51,877 nt of DNA from DASYTH01 sp035942955 (GTDB lineage: Bacteria > Actinomycetota > Actinomycetes > Mycobacteriales > Pseudonocardiaceae), in the NCBI RefSeq assembly GCF_035942955.1, contig NZ_DASZCQ010000313.1, positions 1-51,877 of the forward strand. Reading direction: 5' to 3'. This document shows, piece after piece, positions 10,313-18,556 of the stretch. The notes under the pieces are model-generated. The model worked only from the letters and a program-made list of their open reading frames with translations, was not told the DNA's origin and did no database searches. The stretch's first letter is position 1, and the number at the start of each line of letters is the position of its first letter. Position numbers and translations under genes: made by a program.

Positions 10313-10327
10313 CGTTGCGTTACAACG
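10313..10327. promoter_or_regulatory. Short inverted repeat in the Eis/MMPL divergent spacer
   Basis: CGTTG and CAACG face each other across five bases in the intergenic spacer, a possible operator half-site pair. Weak evidence only. Confidence 0.25.
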
Positions 10328-10413
10328 ATCACAATCAGTCCGTGTTATACCGACGGGCCATTAGCCTATGGGCCAACGAGGGGTCGGGGGACTTCTTCTT
10401 GAGGGGGTCGTGC

Positions 10414-12564
10414 GTGAACGCATTGATGAGCGGTGTCGGCACGTTGGCCAAGATTCCGTCCAACAAGATCGGCAAGTGGGCGATCGTGGCACTGTGGCTC
10501 ATCGCGGCCGCCGTGCTCGCCCCGTTGGGCGGCAAGCTGACCAGCGTGCAGGACAACCAGATGTCGTCCTGGCTGCCCGGCGACGCCGAGTCGACCAAGG
10601 TCCTCGAGATCACCGAGCGGTTCCGGTCCAGCAACGAGATCCCCGCGATTGTCGTCTACGAGAAGCCGTCCGGGCTCAGCCAGGCCGATCTCGCCGCGAT
10701 CGCCGGGCACGCCCGGCAGTTCGCCGAGATCGAGCGGGTCGATCGCGAGGTGGTCGGGCCGATCCCGTCCACCGAGCAGCCCAATCCCCAGGCGGCGCAG
10801 GTGATCGTGCCGATCAACGCGGGTAGCGACGGCTGGGAGAAGCTGCCCGACCTCGCCGACCAGATGCGACAGATCGCCGGCCGGGACAGCGCCGGGATCT
10901 CCGTGCACGTCACCGGTCCCGCGGGCACCGGAGCCGACCAGGCCGAGGCGTTCGCCGGCATCGACGGGGCGTTGCTGTACGCCGCGCTGTTCGTCGTGAT
11001 CGTCATGCTGCTGCTCACCTACCGCAGCCCGGTTCTCTGGGTGCTGCCGGTGATCTCCGCGGGGATCGCGCTGTTCGCCGCCCAGGGCGTGATCTACCTG
11101 CTGGCCAAGCACGCCGACCTGACCGTCAACGGGCAGAGCGCCGGCATCCTCACCGTGCTGGTGTTCGGCGCCGGCACGGACTACGCGCTGCTGCTGGTCG
11201 CCCGATATCGGGAAGAGCTGCGCCGCCACCAGGATCGCCACGAGGCCATGGCGTTCGCCCTGCACCGCGCCGGACCGGCGATCTGGGCCAGCGCGGCCAC
11301 CGTGATCCTCGGCATGGTGTGCCTGGTCTTCGCCGACCTCAACGCGACCGCCGGGCTCGGCCCGGTCGCGGCGATCGGTGTCGGCGTCGCGCTGCTGGCC
11401 ATGGTCACGCTGCTGCCGGCGCTGCTGGTGATCTTCGGGCGGTGGATGTTCTGGCCGGTGCGCCCGGCGTTCGACACCGCCGAGCCCACCGAGACCGGTC
11501 TCTGGGCGCGGATCGGCGGCGCGATCGGTCGCCGCCCGCGGGTCACCTGGGTGGCCACCGGGCTGGTGCTCGGGGTGCTCGCGCTTGGCACGCTGACCCT
11601 CAAGGCCGACGGGTTGACCAACGCCGCGTCGTTCACCGGTACCCCGGACTCGGTCGTCGGGGAGCAGGTGCTCGCCAAGCACTTCCCGGCCGGCGCCGCC
11701 CAGCCGGTCGAGGTGGTCGCCAGGGCGGATCAGGCAACCCGGGTGCGCGCGGTGTTCGGCGCGGTGCCCGGGATCGTGCCGGGCTCGGTCGACGAGCCGC
11801 TCGTGCGTGACGGCTACGCGTATATGACCGGCACGATGACCGACGCCCCGGACGGTCCGGCCGCGGCGGCCACCCTGGAACGGGTCCGGGCCGCGGTGCA
11901 CGCGGTGCCCGGCGCGGACGCGATGGCCGGCGGCATGGCCGCGGTGCTGCACGACACCAACGCGGCCAACAGCCACGACCGCGGCCTGATCATCCCGATC
12001 GTGCTGATCGTCGTGTTCCTGATCCTGGCGGGACTGCTGCGTGCGCTCATCGCGCCGCTGATCCTGATCGCGACCGTGGTGCTGTCGTTCTTCGCGGCAC
12101 TGGGCATCAGTGCGTTCTTCTTCGACAACGTCTTCGGCTTCGACGGCGCGGACGCGTCGTTCCCGTTGTTCGTGTTCGTGTTCCTTGTGTCGCTTGGCAT
12201 CGACTACAACATCTTCCTGATGACCAGGGTGCACGAGGAGGCCAGGCAGTGGGGCACCAGGCGGGGCGCGCTGATCGGTCTGTCCGCGACCGGCGGCGTG
12301 ATCACGTCCGCGGGTCTCGTGCTGGCCGGCACGTTCGCGGTTCTCGGCACGCTGCCGCTGACCTTCGCCGCCGAGCTCGGATTCGCCGTCGCCGTCGGGG
12401 TGATCATCGACACGATCATCGTCCGCGCAGTGCTCGTCACGGCGCTGACCCTCGACGTTGGACGGTGGATGTGGTGGCCGCACAAGCTGTTCCGCAAGCG
12501 CGACGTGGAGCCGGATGAAGCCGTCGGCGAGCCTCCTACTCGAACCCTGGTCGCGGAGCACTAG
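10414..12564 (+). CDS. MMPL-family (RND superfamily) transporter
   Basis: This 716-aa inner-membrane protein has two MMPL repeats, each an N-terminal TM helix, an extracytoplasmic domain and a block of helices. The hallmark segments GTDYALLLVARYREE and GIDYNIFLMTRVHEE are present, with the proton-relay Asp-Tyr pairs. Relatives export lipids, antibiotics or pigments; substrate unknown here. I start at the GTG at 10414, which has GAGGGGG at 10401-10407; an ATG twelve bases later is an alternative. It is transcribed away from the Eis-like gene and ends directly at a small hairpin. Confidence 0.92.
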   Translation: MNALMSGVGTLAKIPSNKIGKWAIVALWLIAAAVLAPLGGKLTSVQDNQMSSWLPGDAESTKVLEITERFRSSNEIPAIVVYEKPSGLSQADLAAIAGHARQFAEIERVDREVVGPIPSTEQPNPQAAQVIVPINAGSDGWEKLPDLADQMRQIAGRDSAGISVHVTGPAGTGADQAEAFAGIDGALLYAALFVVIVMLLLTYRSPVLWVLPVISAGIALFAAQGVIYLLAKHADLTVNGQSAGILTVLVFGAGTDYALLLVARYREELRRHQDRHEAMAFALHRAGPAIWASAATVILGMVCLVFADLNATAGLGPVAAIGVGVALLAMVTLLPALLVIFGRWMFWPVRPAFDTAEPTETGLWARIGGAIGRRPRVTWVATGLVLGVLALGTLTLKADGLTNAASFTGTPDSVVGEQVLAKHFPAGAAQPVEVVARADQATRVRAVFGAVPGIVPGSVDEPLVRDGYAYMTGTMTDAPDGPAAAATLERVRAAVHAVPGADAMAGGMAAVLHDTNAANSHDRGLIIPIVLIVVFLILAGLLRALIAPLILIATVVLSFFAALGISAFFFDNVFGFDGADASFPLFVFVFLVSLGIDYNIFLMTRVHEEARQWGTRRGALIGLSATGGVITSAGLVLAGTFAVLGTLPLTFAAELGFAVAVGVIIDTIIVRAVLVTALTLDVGRWMWWPHKLFRKRDVEPDEAVGEPPTRTLVAEH

Positions 12565-12580
12565 TTCCACGCAGGTGGAA
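12565..12580. terminator. 16-bp hairpin abutting the MMPL stop codon
   Basis: TTCCAC and GTGGAA pair perfectly across GCAG, immediately after the TAG. There is no T tract, so it could be a stem-loop terminator or an operator for the following GNAT gene. Confidence 0.4.
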
Positions 12581-12607
12581 ACGCTGGAGTCCGCCAGCAC
12601 CGCCACG

Positions 12608-12613
12608 TATGGT
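12608..12613 (+). promoter_or_regulatory. -10 hexamer TATGGT of a leaderless GNAT message
   Basis: Lies eight bases before the ATG at 12622. Confidence 0.4.
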
Positions 12614-12621
12614 GTTCCTCG

Positions 12622-13185
12622 ATGAGGGTTGACGTACCGGTACTTCTGCGTGACGCCACGCTGTCCGACGCCGCGGCGATCGGCGACGTGCATGCAGAAG
12701 CGTGGCAAGTTGCATATCGCGACTTGTTTGAGCCACAGTGGCTCGGCCGGTTCGTGGCCAAGCGGCGCACGCAGTGGGCGTCCCGCATGGCGACTCCCGA
12801 GTTCGACCGGGCCACGATGCTGGTCGCGGTGCGGCACGACCGGGTGTGCGCGTTCGCCTACTTCGGACCGCACGGCCTGACCGCGGGGAAGCACACGGTG
12901 GTCCCGTCCGTGTGGCCCCGGCCCGGCGAGGGCGAGATCTACGGCTTCTACGCCCATCCGTCCGTCTGGGGCACCGGGGTGGCGCCCACGCTGATGGACG
13001 GCGCGTGGGATCTCCTTGCGGAGGCGGGATACCGCCGGGTTCGCTTGTGGACGCTCGCCGGCGCCAACCGGGCGCGCCGCTTCTACAGCCGGTTCGGCTT
13101 CGAGGAGAGCGGCGCCACCCACGAGCGCGACTTCGGCGACGGCCGGCCGGTGCTCGAGCTGGAGTACGTGCGCTCCGTTCGCTAA
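12622..13185 (+). CDS. GNAT-family N-acetyltransferase
   Basis: This 187-aa single-domain acetyltransferase has an N-terminal strand and helix (RDATLSDAAAIGDVH), a central EIYGFYAHPSVWGTGVA segment matching the V/I-x-P...G-x-G acetyl-CoA loop, and the C-terminal NRARRFYSRFGFEE motif. The substrate is unknown. The start is an ATG without a Shine-Dalgarno but with a -10 hexamer eight bases upstream, suggesting a leaderless message. The TAA stop overlaps the stop of the convergent thioesterase gene by four bases. Confidence 0.88.
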   Translation: MRVDVPVLLRDATLSDAAAIGDVHAEAWQVAYRDLFEPQWLGRFVAKRRTQWASRMATPEFDRATMLVAVRHDRVCAFAYFGPHGLTAGKHTVVPSVWPRPGEGEIYGFYAHPSVWGTGVAPTLMDGAWDLLAEAGYRRVRLWTLAGANRARRFYSRFGFEESGATHERDFGDGRPVLELEYVRSVR

Positions 13186-13580
13186 CCGCTCAACGCCAGT
13201 CGAAGCTCGTCGGACATCGGCTTTTTCTTCAGTGTGGCCGGATCCACCCACACATGCCGCACCTCGCCGTCGGCGATCATCCGGTCGCCGACCCGGAACA
13301 CCGGATGGATGATCATGCTGGTCGTTCCCAGATGGTGGATCGGCATCGCGATGTCCAGCTCCTCGTCGAACCGCGCGCCGTTGAGGAACCGCAGCCGCGC
13401 CTCCGCGACCACGATGTCGAACCCCCGCTCGACGATCTCCCGGTACGGGCCGATCCGGGCCCGCATCAGCTCGGTGACCGCGACGTCGTAGTAGAACAGG
13501 TACTGCCCGTTGAACACCACGCCCTGCTGGTCGCACTCGCTGTAGCGCACCCGAAGGCGGTGCACGAAGGTCTCGCTCAT
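13182..13580 (-). CDS. YbgC/FadM-type hotdog acyl-CoA thioesterase
   Basis: This 132-aa protein has the 4HBT hotdog fold. RVRYSECDQQGVVFNGQYLFYYD near residues 9-31 contains the catalytic Asp region typical of YbgC-type acyl-CoA thioesterases. The ATG at 13580 overlaps the stop of the upstream SDR gene by four bases (ATGA), so the two are translationally coupled and likely act on related acyl or hydroxyacyl substrates. The reading frame is open far upstream but only this start gives a family-length protein. The 3' end shares four bases with the convergent GNAT gene. Confidence 0.9.
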   Translation of the reverse strand: MSETFVHRLRVRYSECDQQGVVFNGQYLFYYDVAVTELMRARIGPYREIVERGFDIVVAEARLRFLNGARFDEELDIAMPIHHLGTTSMIIHPVFRVGDRMIADGEVRHVWVDPATLKKKPMSDELRLALSG

Positions 13581-14368
13581 CGTTTGTCCTTGTGGCCCTC
13601 GGCAAGCTGCCGCGCCACCCGGTCGGCGCCCACCAGCCGACCGAGCCAGGCGACGGTCTGCGGGGCGAGCAGCGCGAGCGTGGCGCCGGCCTTGGTCACC
13701 AGGTCCGCCACGTCGATCTCGGCCCTGTTCTGCACGATCGCCCGCACCACCGCGGCCGCGACGTCCCGCGGCGACCGCGGCCGGATCCCCGGGGGCAGCG
13801 TGCCCCCGCCGTCGACGAACATTCCCGCCTCGGCGATCGGTCCCGGGTTCACACAGCTCACCCCGACTCCGCGCGGCTCCCAGTCCGCGCGCAGCGCAAG
13901 GGCGAACCCGCGCAACCCGAACTTCGTGGCGTTGTACAGCGACGAGACCGGCGTCGTGCTCTTGCCGGACAGGGACGACACGAGCACGATGTGCCCTTGG
14001 CCCCTGGCCAGCATGCGTTCCCCGATCAACCGCGCCAGTACTATCGGCGACCGTAGATTCACGCCGAGCACCCGGTCGATCTGCTCGATCGTGTAGCCCT
14101 CCAGCAGCCCGTTGCCGGGCAGGCCGGCGTTGGCGACCAGAACGTCCACATCGGCGGCCGCGCGCGCCACCCGGTCCACGTCGTCTGGATTGGACAGATC
14201 GGCCGGAATCGCCCGGCCGCCGAGCTCGTCGGCCAGCGGCTCGAGCACCTCGGCCCGGCGTCCGGTGAGGAGCGGCACGCACCCCTCGTCCCGCAGCCGG
14301 CGCGCGATCGCCTGCCCGAGCCCACCCGTCGCCCCGGTCACCAACACCGATTTCCCACGAAGCTCCAT
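13577..14368 (-). CDS. Short-chain dehydrogenase/reductase
   Basis: This 263-aa Rossmann-fold oxidoreductase has the dinucleotide motif TGATGGLG at about residues 11-18, NAG near 80, a catalytic serine in VSSLSG and the catalytic pair in YNATK. It resembles the SDRs paired with acyl thioesterases and probably reduces or oxidises a keto or hydroxyl group on an acyl-type substrate. It overlaps the downstream thioesterase by four bases. The ATG has no Shine-Dalgarno; a TACGAT -10 hexamer is six bases upstream. Confidence 0.92.
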   Translation of the reverse strand: MELRGKSVLVTGATGGLGQAIARRLRDEGCVPLLTGRRAEVLEPLADELGGRAIPADLSNPDDVDRVARAAADVDVLVANAGLPGNGLLEGYTIEQIDRVLGVNLRSPIVLARLIGERMLARGQGHIVLVSSLSGKSTTPVSSLYNATKFGLRGFALALRADWEPRGVGVSCVNPGPIAEAGMFVDGGGTLPPGIRPRSPRDVAAAVVRAIVQNRAEIDVADLVTKAGATLALLAPQTVAWLGRLVGADRVARQLAEGHKDKR

Positions 14369-14374
14369 GCCCCG

Positions 14375-14380
14375 ATCGTA
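14375..14380 (-). promoter_or_regulatory. -10 hexamer TACGAT of the SDR-thioesterase operon
   Basis: Placed six bases before the ATG at 14368; leaderless arrangement. Confidence 0.45.
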
Positions 14381-14442
14381 TCGACTCCGTGACCGGTCGA
14401 ACCTCGAACGTGAAGGATCGGGTTCACCGGTACCCCTCGTAG

Positions 14443-14455
14443 GTCCAAAGTGGAC
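14443..14455. repeat. GTCCA-N3-TGGAC palindrome
   Basis: Exact copy, spacer AAG, in the non-coding gap between the SDR and cupin genes. It shows that the motif is not confined to coding sequence. Confidence 0.6.
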
Positions 14456-14470
14456 AACTGTGGAGGCCTG

Positions 14471-14990
14471 CTACCCGCCGAGGCGCCCGGGTTTGAGCGG
14501 TGTGATCTGCTCGATGTCGTAGCGGGCCCGCAGCGCCGCCACCGCGTCCGGATCGGGCGGCCCGCCGCCGGCGAGCAGCTCGCCCATCTCCCGGAGGTAC
14601 TTCTCGTGGCCGGACGGCGCGGCGAGGAACAGCATCCTGGCCGGCTCCGAACCGGGGTTGGCGAACGCGTGCGGGCACCCCGGCCGGCACGTACATCAGG
14701 CTGCCGGGACCGCCCCGCGCCACCTTCGCGCCGGACTCGGACTCCCAGCTCTGCCAGTCGCCCGAGGTCCGCGTGCGCGGTTCGAACGCCAGCAGGTCGA
14801 GCTCGCCCTCGAGGATGTAGAACAGCTCCTCGACCGCACCGTGCAGGTGCGCCCCCACGTCGAATCCCGGTGGCACGTCGGCCTCGAACACCGACCATCG
14901 GGAGGACCGGTCCGCACCCACCTTGAGCGTCATCCCGGCCGATGCGATCCGATCCCCCGCCCCAGGCGGCAACAGCAGTCCGTCCGTCAT
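14471..14990 (-). pseudogene. Cupin-domain protein, frameshifted
   Basis: The gene reads as a cupin from the ATG at 14990 (motif 1 GAHLHGAVEELFYILEGE, about residues 46-63) up to YVPAGVP near residue 104. Frame is then lost at a GGG run at 14675-14677. Removing one G restores VPHAFANPGSE, cupin motif 2, and a frame that stays open to a TAG at 14471, giving a 172-aa protein ending GRLGG. The restored part holds the conserved histidine of motif 2, so as written the metal or ligand site is broken. Either a recent mutation or a sequencing error in a G run; the intact downstream frame favours a recent event or error. Confidence 0.85.
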
Positions 14991-14996
14991 GCGCTC

Positions 14997-15002
14997 ACGC
15001 TA
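14997..15002 (-). promoter_or_regulatory. -10 hexamer TAGCGT upstream of the cupin gene
   Basis: Six bases before the ATG; the same hexamer and spacing precede the FAD oxidoreductase gene at 30478. Confidence 0.45.
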
Positions 15003-15031
15003 ACCGCAACGTCGACGGGCAGGATTGTCCT

Positions 15032-15418
15032 ATGCAGACGATCTCGCACAATCCCACGGACGGTGTCTACCCCGCTACGCCCGACTACGTCCACGCCGTC
15101 GAGGTCCGCGACCCCACCCGCCTGCTGTTCGTGGCCGGCACCATGGGACTCGACCCCGCCGGGGTCCCCGGCGCGGACCTGACCGCCCAACTGGACCTCA
15201 TCTGGTCCAACCTGCGGGCCATCCTCGCCTCCGCCGGCATGACCGTCGACAACATCGTCCGCCTCACCAGCTACCTGCGGGATCCCGCCTACGCCGAGGC
15301 CAACGCCGCCGCCCGCACGGCCGCGCTTGGCGGCCGACCCGTCCCGACCACCGCGATCGTGGTCCAGACTCTTGACCCGCACTGGCTGGTCGAGATCGAG
15401 ATCATCGCGGCGGCCTAG
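15032..15418 (+). CDS. RidA/YjgF/UK114-family protein lacking the catalytic Arg
   Basis: This 128-aa protein has the Rid fold, with a central SGQ-like VAGTMGLDPAG segment, a RLTSYLRD segment and a C-terminal LVEIEIIAAA strand. RidA enzymes deaminate reactive enamines using an arginine in a P-A-R-S segment. Here the aligned stretch is P-T-T-A, so the arginine is missing and imine deaminase activity is not expected. I chose the ATG at 15032 for family length. It is divergent from the cupin gene and shares its stop with the convergent DinB-like gene in a CTAG overlap. Confidence 0.85.
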   Translation: MQTISHNPTDGVYPATPDYVHAVEVRDPTRLLFVAGTMGLDPAGVPGADLTAQLDLIWSNLRAILASAGMTVDNIVRLTSYLRDPAYAEANAAARTAALGGRPVPTTAIVVQTLDPHWLVEIEIIAAA

Positions 15419-16002
15419 CGCGACGGATCCCTGCCGCTGAGGGCCAGCAGCCGGTCCTGCGGTGACGCGTCGTCCGGCACAGTGATCTTCGGCCCGAACA
15501 CGCCGATCGCCCGCAGCTCATCGGCCTCCGGCTCGATCATGTCCCACAACCCGCGCACCAGCGGGGCCGGCAGCTCGGTGTCCATCCCGGCGAACCTGGC
15601 GATGTCGTACGCCCCAAACCCCCGGAAAATGGTGATGTGCAGCAAGTACACCCGCGCCGGGAAGTCCCCGTAGCTCAGGTGCACGATCTTGTCGAGATCC
15701 TCGAACTCCCGCACCGCCGCCACGGCCGTGTCGACGATCCTGGCGAAACTGCGCCGCGGATCGTCCCCGAGCAGATCCCCCTCGTACCTGTCCCCGACCT
15801 CGGCCGGCGTCCTCCCCGCCAGCACGTCCGGCACCCAGATGTCATCGTAGGCGTGATGGTTGACCACATCCCGCAACACCCGGGTCCCGGCCCGCCACCT
15901 CATCGCATCCGGAACCTCCCGCTCCCACTGGTCATCCTTGATCCGCTCCACCACGTCCCGGAGCGCGTGATCCGCCAGCTCGAACACGTCCGCCTCACGC
16001 AT
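15415..16002 (-). CDS. DinB/mycothiol maleylpyruvate isomerase N-domain-like protein
   Basis: This 195-aa protein looks like a four-helix DinB-fold protein of the TIGR03086/MDMPI-like group. It has an N-terminal helix with FELADHALRDVVERI, then LRDVVNHHAYDDIW with the metal-ligand histidines, and a later LLHITIFRGFGAYDIARF helix carrying a third histidine. Such proteins bind a divalent metal and are thought to act with mycothiol; the substrate is unknown. It begins eight bases before the end of the upstream GNAT gene and so forms an operon with it. Confidence 0.75.
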   Translation of the reverse strand: MREADVFELADHALRDVVERIKDDQWEREVPDAMRWRAGTRVLRDVVNHHAYDDIWVPDVLAGRTPAEVGDRYEGDLLGDDPRRSFARIVDTAVAAVREFEDLDKIVHLSYGDFPARVYLLHITIFRGFGAYDIARFAGMDTELPAPLVRGLWDMIEPEADELRAIGVFGPKITVPDDASPQDRLLALSGRDPSR

Positions 16003-16507
16003 GCGACCCTCCCTTGTGGACCCGCTTCACATATCGATGGCACGGCACCGGAACAGGCCCATCGGCGCTCATGGCCGAATACTCGAACAGTCCCTCGTCC
16101 ACCCACCCGTTCCGCTCGTAAAACCTCCGCGCCCGCCCATTCCCCGGCGCCACCGCCAACCAGGCCCGCCCGTACCCGTTCGCCCCCACCATCCGCTCCG
16201 CCTCCGCCAGCAACGCCCCCGCCACCCCCGCCCCACGATATTGTTGGGAGACATACACCTGCTCGACCTCGTCCCCCACCACCATCACAAACCCGGCCAC
16301 CGCGCCATCGACAACGGCCACGACCGTATCCCCCACCCGCTCCGCCGCCCGCACATCGAACGACTCCCGCGTCCGCACCGCGACAAGCTCATCGGGCACA
16401 TTCCCCAAGTGCCCGTCCCGCCACCCCTCCCACCAAATCTGCGCAACCGCACCCGCATCCCCATCCCCAGCCGCCCGCAACATCACACCCGCACCATCGC
16501 TCACCAC
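15995..16507 (-). CDS. GNAT-family N-acetyltransferase
   Basis: This 170-aa acetyltransferase has an N-terminal LRAAGDGDAGAVAQIW segment, a VEQVYVSQQYRGAGVAGALL acetyl-CoA loop and a C-terminal NGRARRFYERNGW motif. I place the start at the GTG at 16507 because TAGACT lies exactly seven bases upstream. This is the same arrangement as valS and indicates a leaderless message; the frame is open further but lacks family similarity. The downstream DinB-like gene overlaps its 3' end by eight bases. Divergent from the single-TM KOW-like gene. Confidence 0.85.
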   Translation of the reverse strand: MVSDGAGVMLRAAGDGDAGAVAQIWWEGWRDGHLGNVPDELVAVRTRESFDVRAAERVGDTVVAVVDGAVAGFVMVVGDEVEQVYVSQQYRGAGVAGALLAEAERMVGANGYGRAWLAVAPGNGRARRFYERNGWVDEGLFEYSAMSADGPVPVPCHRYVKRVHKGGSHA

Positions 16508-16514
16508 CCGGCCG

Positions 16515-16520
16515 AGTCTA
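16515..16520 (-). promoter_or_regulatory. -10 hexamer TAGACT of the GNAT-DinB operon
   Basis: Seven bases before the GTG at 16507. Confidence 0.5.
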
Positions 16521-16563
16521 GGCCGATCAAGCCAACCCCCCGCGAGGTTGCACCGCGTGACGC

Positions 16564-16569
16564 TACGCT
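16564..16569 (+). promoter_or_regulatory. -10 hexamer TACGCT upstream of the 16576 gene
   Basis: Six bases before the GTG start; about 45 bp from the opposing TAGACT promoter, forming a divergent pair. Confidence 0.45.
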
Positions 16570-16575
16570 GACACA

Positions 16576-17055
16576 GTGCTCGAAGAGCAACCTTCTCCCG
16601 CTCCACCGGGACCCGAACCTCCCCCCGGTTTTGATCAACAGTTCGTCTCCGACCAGCCCTTCGACTGGCAGGCCATGGCGGCCTGGTCCGCCCTCGCCGC
16701 CGCCGTACTTCTGCTGATCGGTCTCACCCTCGCCTGGTTCGCCGGCAGCACCTGGACGCAACTCCAACGCCATCAAGCCGAAGAGCTGGCGCGCCTCCGC
16801 CAGGAGGTGACCGAACTCCGCAAACAGTCCCCAGGCTTTACCGCCGCCGACCCGATCCCCCGCATCGGCCACCCCACCCCCGTCTTCCAAATCGGCGACC
16901 ACATCGAGGTGACCGAAGGCCCCCACCGCGGCGACCACGGCACAATCGTCCCCAGCCCCGACTGGCTCAAACCCGGCTACGTCACCATAGACCTCACCCG
17001 CTCCCAAACCCGCGTCTACATGTCCACATCCCGCCTCGCACCCCTAGACACCTAA
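16576..17055 (+). CDS. Single-TM protein with KOW-like C-terminal domain
   Basis: This 159-aa protein has a Pro-rich cytoplasmic start (1-30), one TM helix (about 36-56) and a short coiled-coil-like stretch (LARLRQEVTELRKQ, about 71-85). A compact C-terminal domain follows with GDHIEVTEGPHRGDHGTIV, which matches the KOW pattern of ribosome- and RNA-associated proteins. I do not recognise the family and assign no function. The start is a GTG with a leaderless -10. Its message may end at the GC-rich hairpin at 17125-17163. Confidence 0.65.
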   Translation: MLEEQPSPAPPGPEPPPGFDQQFVSDQPFDWQAMAAWSALAAAVLLLIGLTLAWFAGSTWTQLQRHQAEELARLRQEVTELRKQSPGFTAADPIPRIGHPTPVFQIGDHIEVTEGPHRGDHGTIVPSPDWLKPGYVTIDLTRSQTRVYMSTSRLAPLDT

Positions 17056-17124
17056 TAGGATGTCTAACCCCCCGGTGCTTCCGCGCCGTCGCCTCCCACT
17101 AATTCCCCCGTCCGATGAGCAGCA

Positions 17125-17163
17125 CCGCCGCCGGCGCGACGGCCGCAAGCCCGCCGGCGGCGG
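17125..17163 (+). terminator. 12-bp GC-rich stem-loop
   Basis: CCGCCGCCGGCG (17125-17136) pairs perfectly with 17152-17163 across a 15-base loop, about 70 bp after the stop of the KOW-like gene. No T tract. The rest of 17056-17285 shows nothing else. Confidence 0.45.
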
Positions 17164-17285
17164 CTCACTTCATAGAGCCAATGCGACAGTAACGTCCATC
17201 ATGGTAGATGCGACCAATTCCTAGTGGGCAGGTCGGCGCTCCTGCTCATGGCGCAACTGATCTTCTGACCTGATGGGAGGTAAAG

Positions 17286-18062
17286 TTGGCCCGCGGTCCG
17301 TTCTCTACGCGAAGTGTCGAGAGCTATATAGTTCCAATTCTCCTCACCGTTGCTCTAATTACGTGCTCCCAGCTCCTTAATCTGATAGAAGTTCGCTACT
17401 ACCTCCCGGCCGCGGCCCTCGTGGCCGCACTCCTCGCCGGCACGTTCGGTATGCAATTCTTGGCCGCCAGACTCTCCCGTGCGACTGATCGTCAGGACCT
17501 CTTCAACCTCGTGTCGCGACTGGTGATGACGAACGGCATCAACAGTCCCGCCACGCTATCCGAGTCCGAGGTTTGCGCGATCGAGTCGGCCGCAAGCGAG
17601 GTCTGGATCTATGCATATGACCTAGCGTGGGAGGCGGACACCAGCCCATTCGCCAGAATTGTGCGAGAAAATGTCGCAAGAGGAGTCAAATATCGATACC
17701 TCGTGCCCGAAGATCGGGCTGTCATCAATCGTGTGAACCACATTCGGAAAGCCGTTGGAAGGCTGCGCAACGGAGGCTCGCTGGTCAAGTTTCGATGCTC
17801 CCAACGAGAACGCCTAATAACCCAATTCGGACTGGTCATCTACAACCCCAGCTTCCAGCATCGAGAGGACGGCGGCGAGGCGGCGAGCCACGAGACCATA
17901 GCGGTCTTCTTCCCCCACTATCGAGATGTCTCGGATGAAGCTAACCGACATGACGCCATCTTCCTGGCCATCAGAGGTGCCGCGACCTTGAAAATTCAAG
18001 AGGCCTTCTATCAGTACTGGATTGAAGCTAAGGAAATCGCCCGAGATTCAACAAAGATATAA
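17286..18062 (+). CDS. Two-TM protein with a phospholipase D-like soluble domain, AT-richer than its surroundings
   Basis: This 258-aa protein starts at a TTG five bases after a clear GGGAGG. Two hydrophobic segments (about 13-33 and 40-61) make a hairpin anchor. The soluble part (about 85-250) has IESAASEVWIYAYDL, then a basic ARGVKYRYLVP stretch, FRCSQRERLITQFGLVIYN and a C-terminal amphipathic helix. The strand-helix layout recalls PLD-like domains found in signalling and defence proteins, but no HKD motif is present. G+C is visibly lower and codon use differs from the neighbours, and it lies beside two tRNA genes, suggesting acquisition. The function is not known. Confidence 0.7.
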   Translation: MARGPFSTRSVESYIVPILLTVALITCSQLLNLIEVRYYLPAAALVAALLAGTFGMQFLAARLSRATDRQDLFNLVSRLVMTNGINSPATLSESEVCAIESAASEVWIYAYDLAWEADTSPFARIVRENVARGVKYRYLVPEDRAVINRVNHIRKAVGRLRNGGSLVKFRCSQRERLITQFGLVIYNPSFQHREDGGEAASHETIAVFFPHYRDVSDEANRHDAIFLAIRGAATLKIQEAFYQYWIEAKEIARDSTKI

Positions 18063-18326
18063 CCTCCATCGCGTTTGGGTAGACCGAGCATCAGCACTGT
18101 CAGTTGATCCGTCCGTCAAGGGCACGCGGCGGCGGCCTTGCTGCATGAGGTGGGTACTCGCCGGAAGGAACGCGCTCACAGGGGTCATCCGCTGGATGGA
18201 GCGCGGTACGTGCGGGAGCTGAGGGCGGCGAAGTGGTCGGCCGACTCGGGCACGAAGGGGCACGCGAGCGGAGGAGTGACGTCCACTTGGGATGGCTCGC
18301 AGGCGGTCACCTGCGGCGAGGAGCGG
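18063..18326. other. Non-coding gap before the tRNA genes
   Basis: No gene, repeat or strong promoter seen. Base composition returns from AT-richer to the normal high-GC level across this stretch. Confidence 0.5.
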
Positions 18327-18397
18327 AGCGGGTGACGGGAATCGAACCCGCATGGCCAGCTTGGAAGGCTGGGGCTCTGCCATTGAGCTACACCCGC
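18327..18397 (-). tRNA. tRNA-Gly(TCC)
   Basis: A 71-nt cloverleaf is readable: acceptor stem GCGGGTG with CACCCGC, D arm TAGCTCAATGGCAGAGC, anticodon stem CCAGC/GCTGG around loop CTTCCAA (anticodon TCC) and T arm GGGTTCGATTCCC. The discriminator base is U, as expected for glycine. The 3' CCA is not encoded. Confidence 0.95.
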
Positions 18398-18472
18398 GTG
18401 CGCCGGTGTGCTGGCGCGCAAACAGGGTAGCGTGTCGCGCTAGGCTGTTGCGGCAGCACCTCGGTGGTGTGG

Positions 18473-18549
18473 CGGGCTGTAGCGCAGCTTGGTAGCGCAT
18501 CCGCTTTGGGAGCGGAGGGTCGCAGGTTCAAATCCTGTCAGCCCGACCA
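18473..18549 (+). tRNA. tRNA-Pro(TGG)
   Basis: A 77-nt cloverleaf: acceptor CGGGCTG with CAGCCCG, anticodon stem TCCGC/GCGGA with loop TTTGGGA (anticodon TGG), T arm CAGGTTCAAATCCTG. The terminal CCA is encoded (18547-18549), unlike the neighbouring tRNA-Gly on the other strand. Confidence 0.96.
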
Positions 18550-18556
18550 AGAGTGG

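Noticed and set aside
10366..13605. A 1079-codon open frame on the minus strand
   Set aside because: It runs antisense to the MMPL transporter and GNAT genes, is His/Arg/Gly-rich with no recognisable domain, and has no ribosome binding site. It is a product of high third-position G+C.
17286..18397. An integrated element with attachment sites at tRNA-Gly
   Set aside because: No integrase gene and no second copy of the tRNA 3' end were found; only composition supports transfer.
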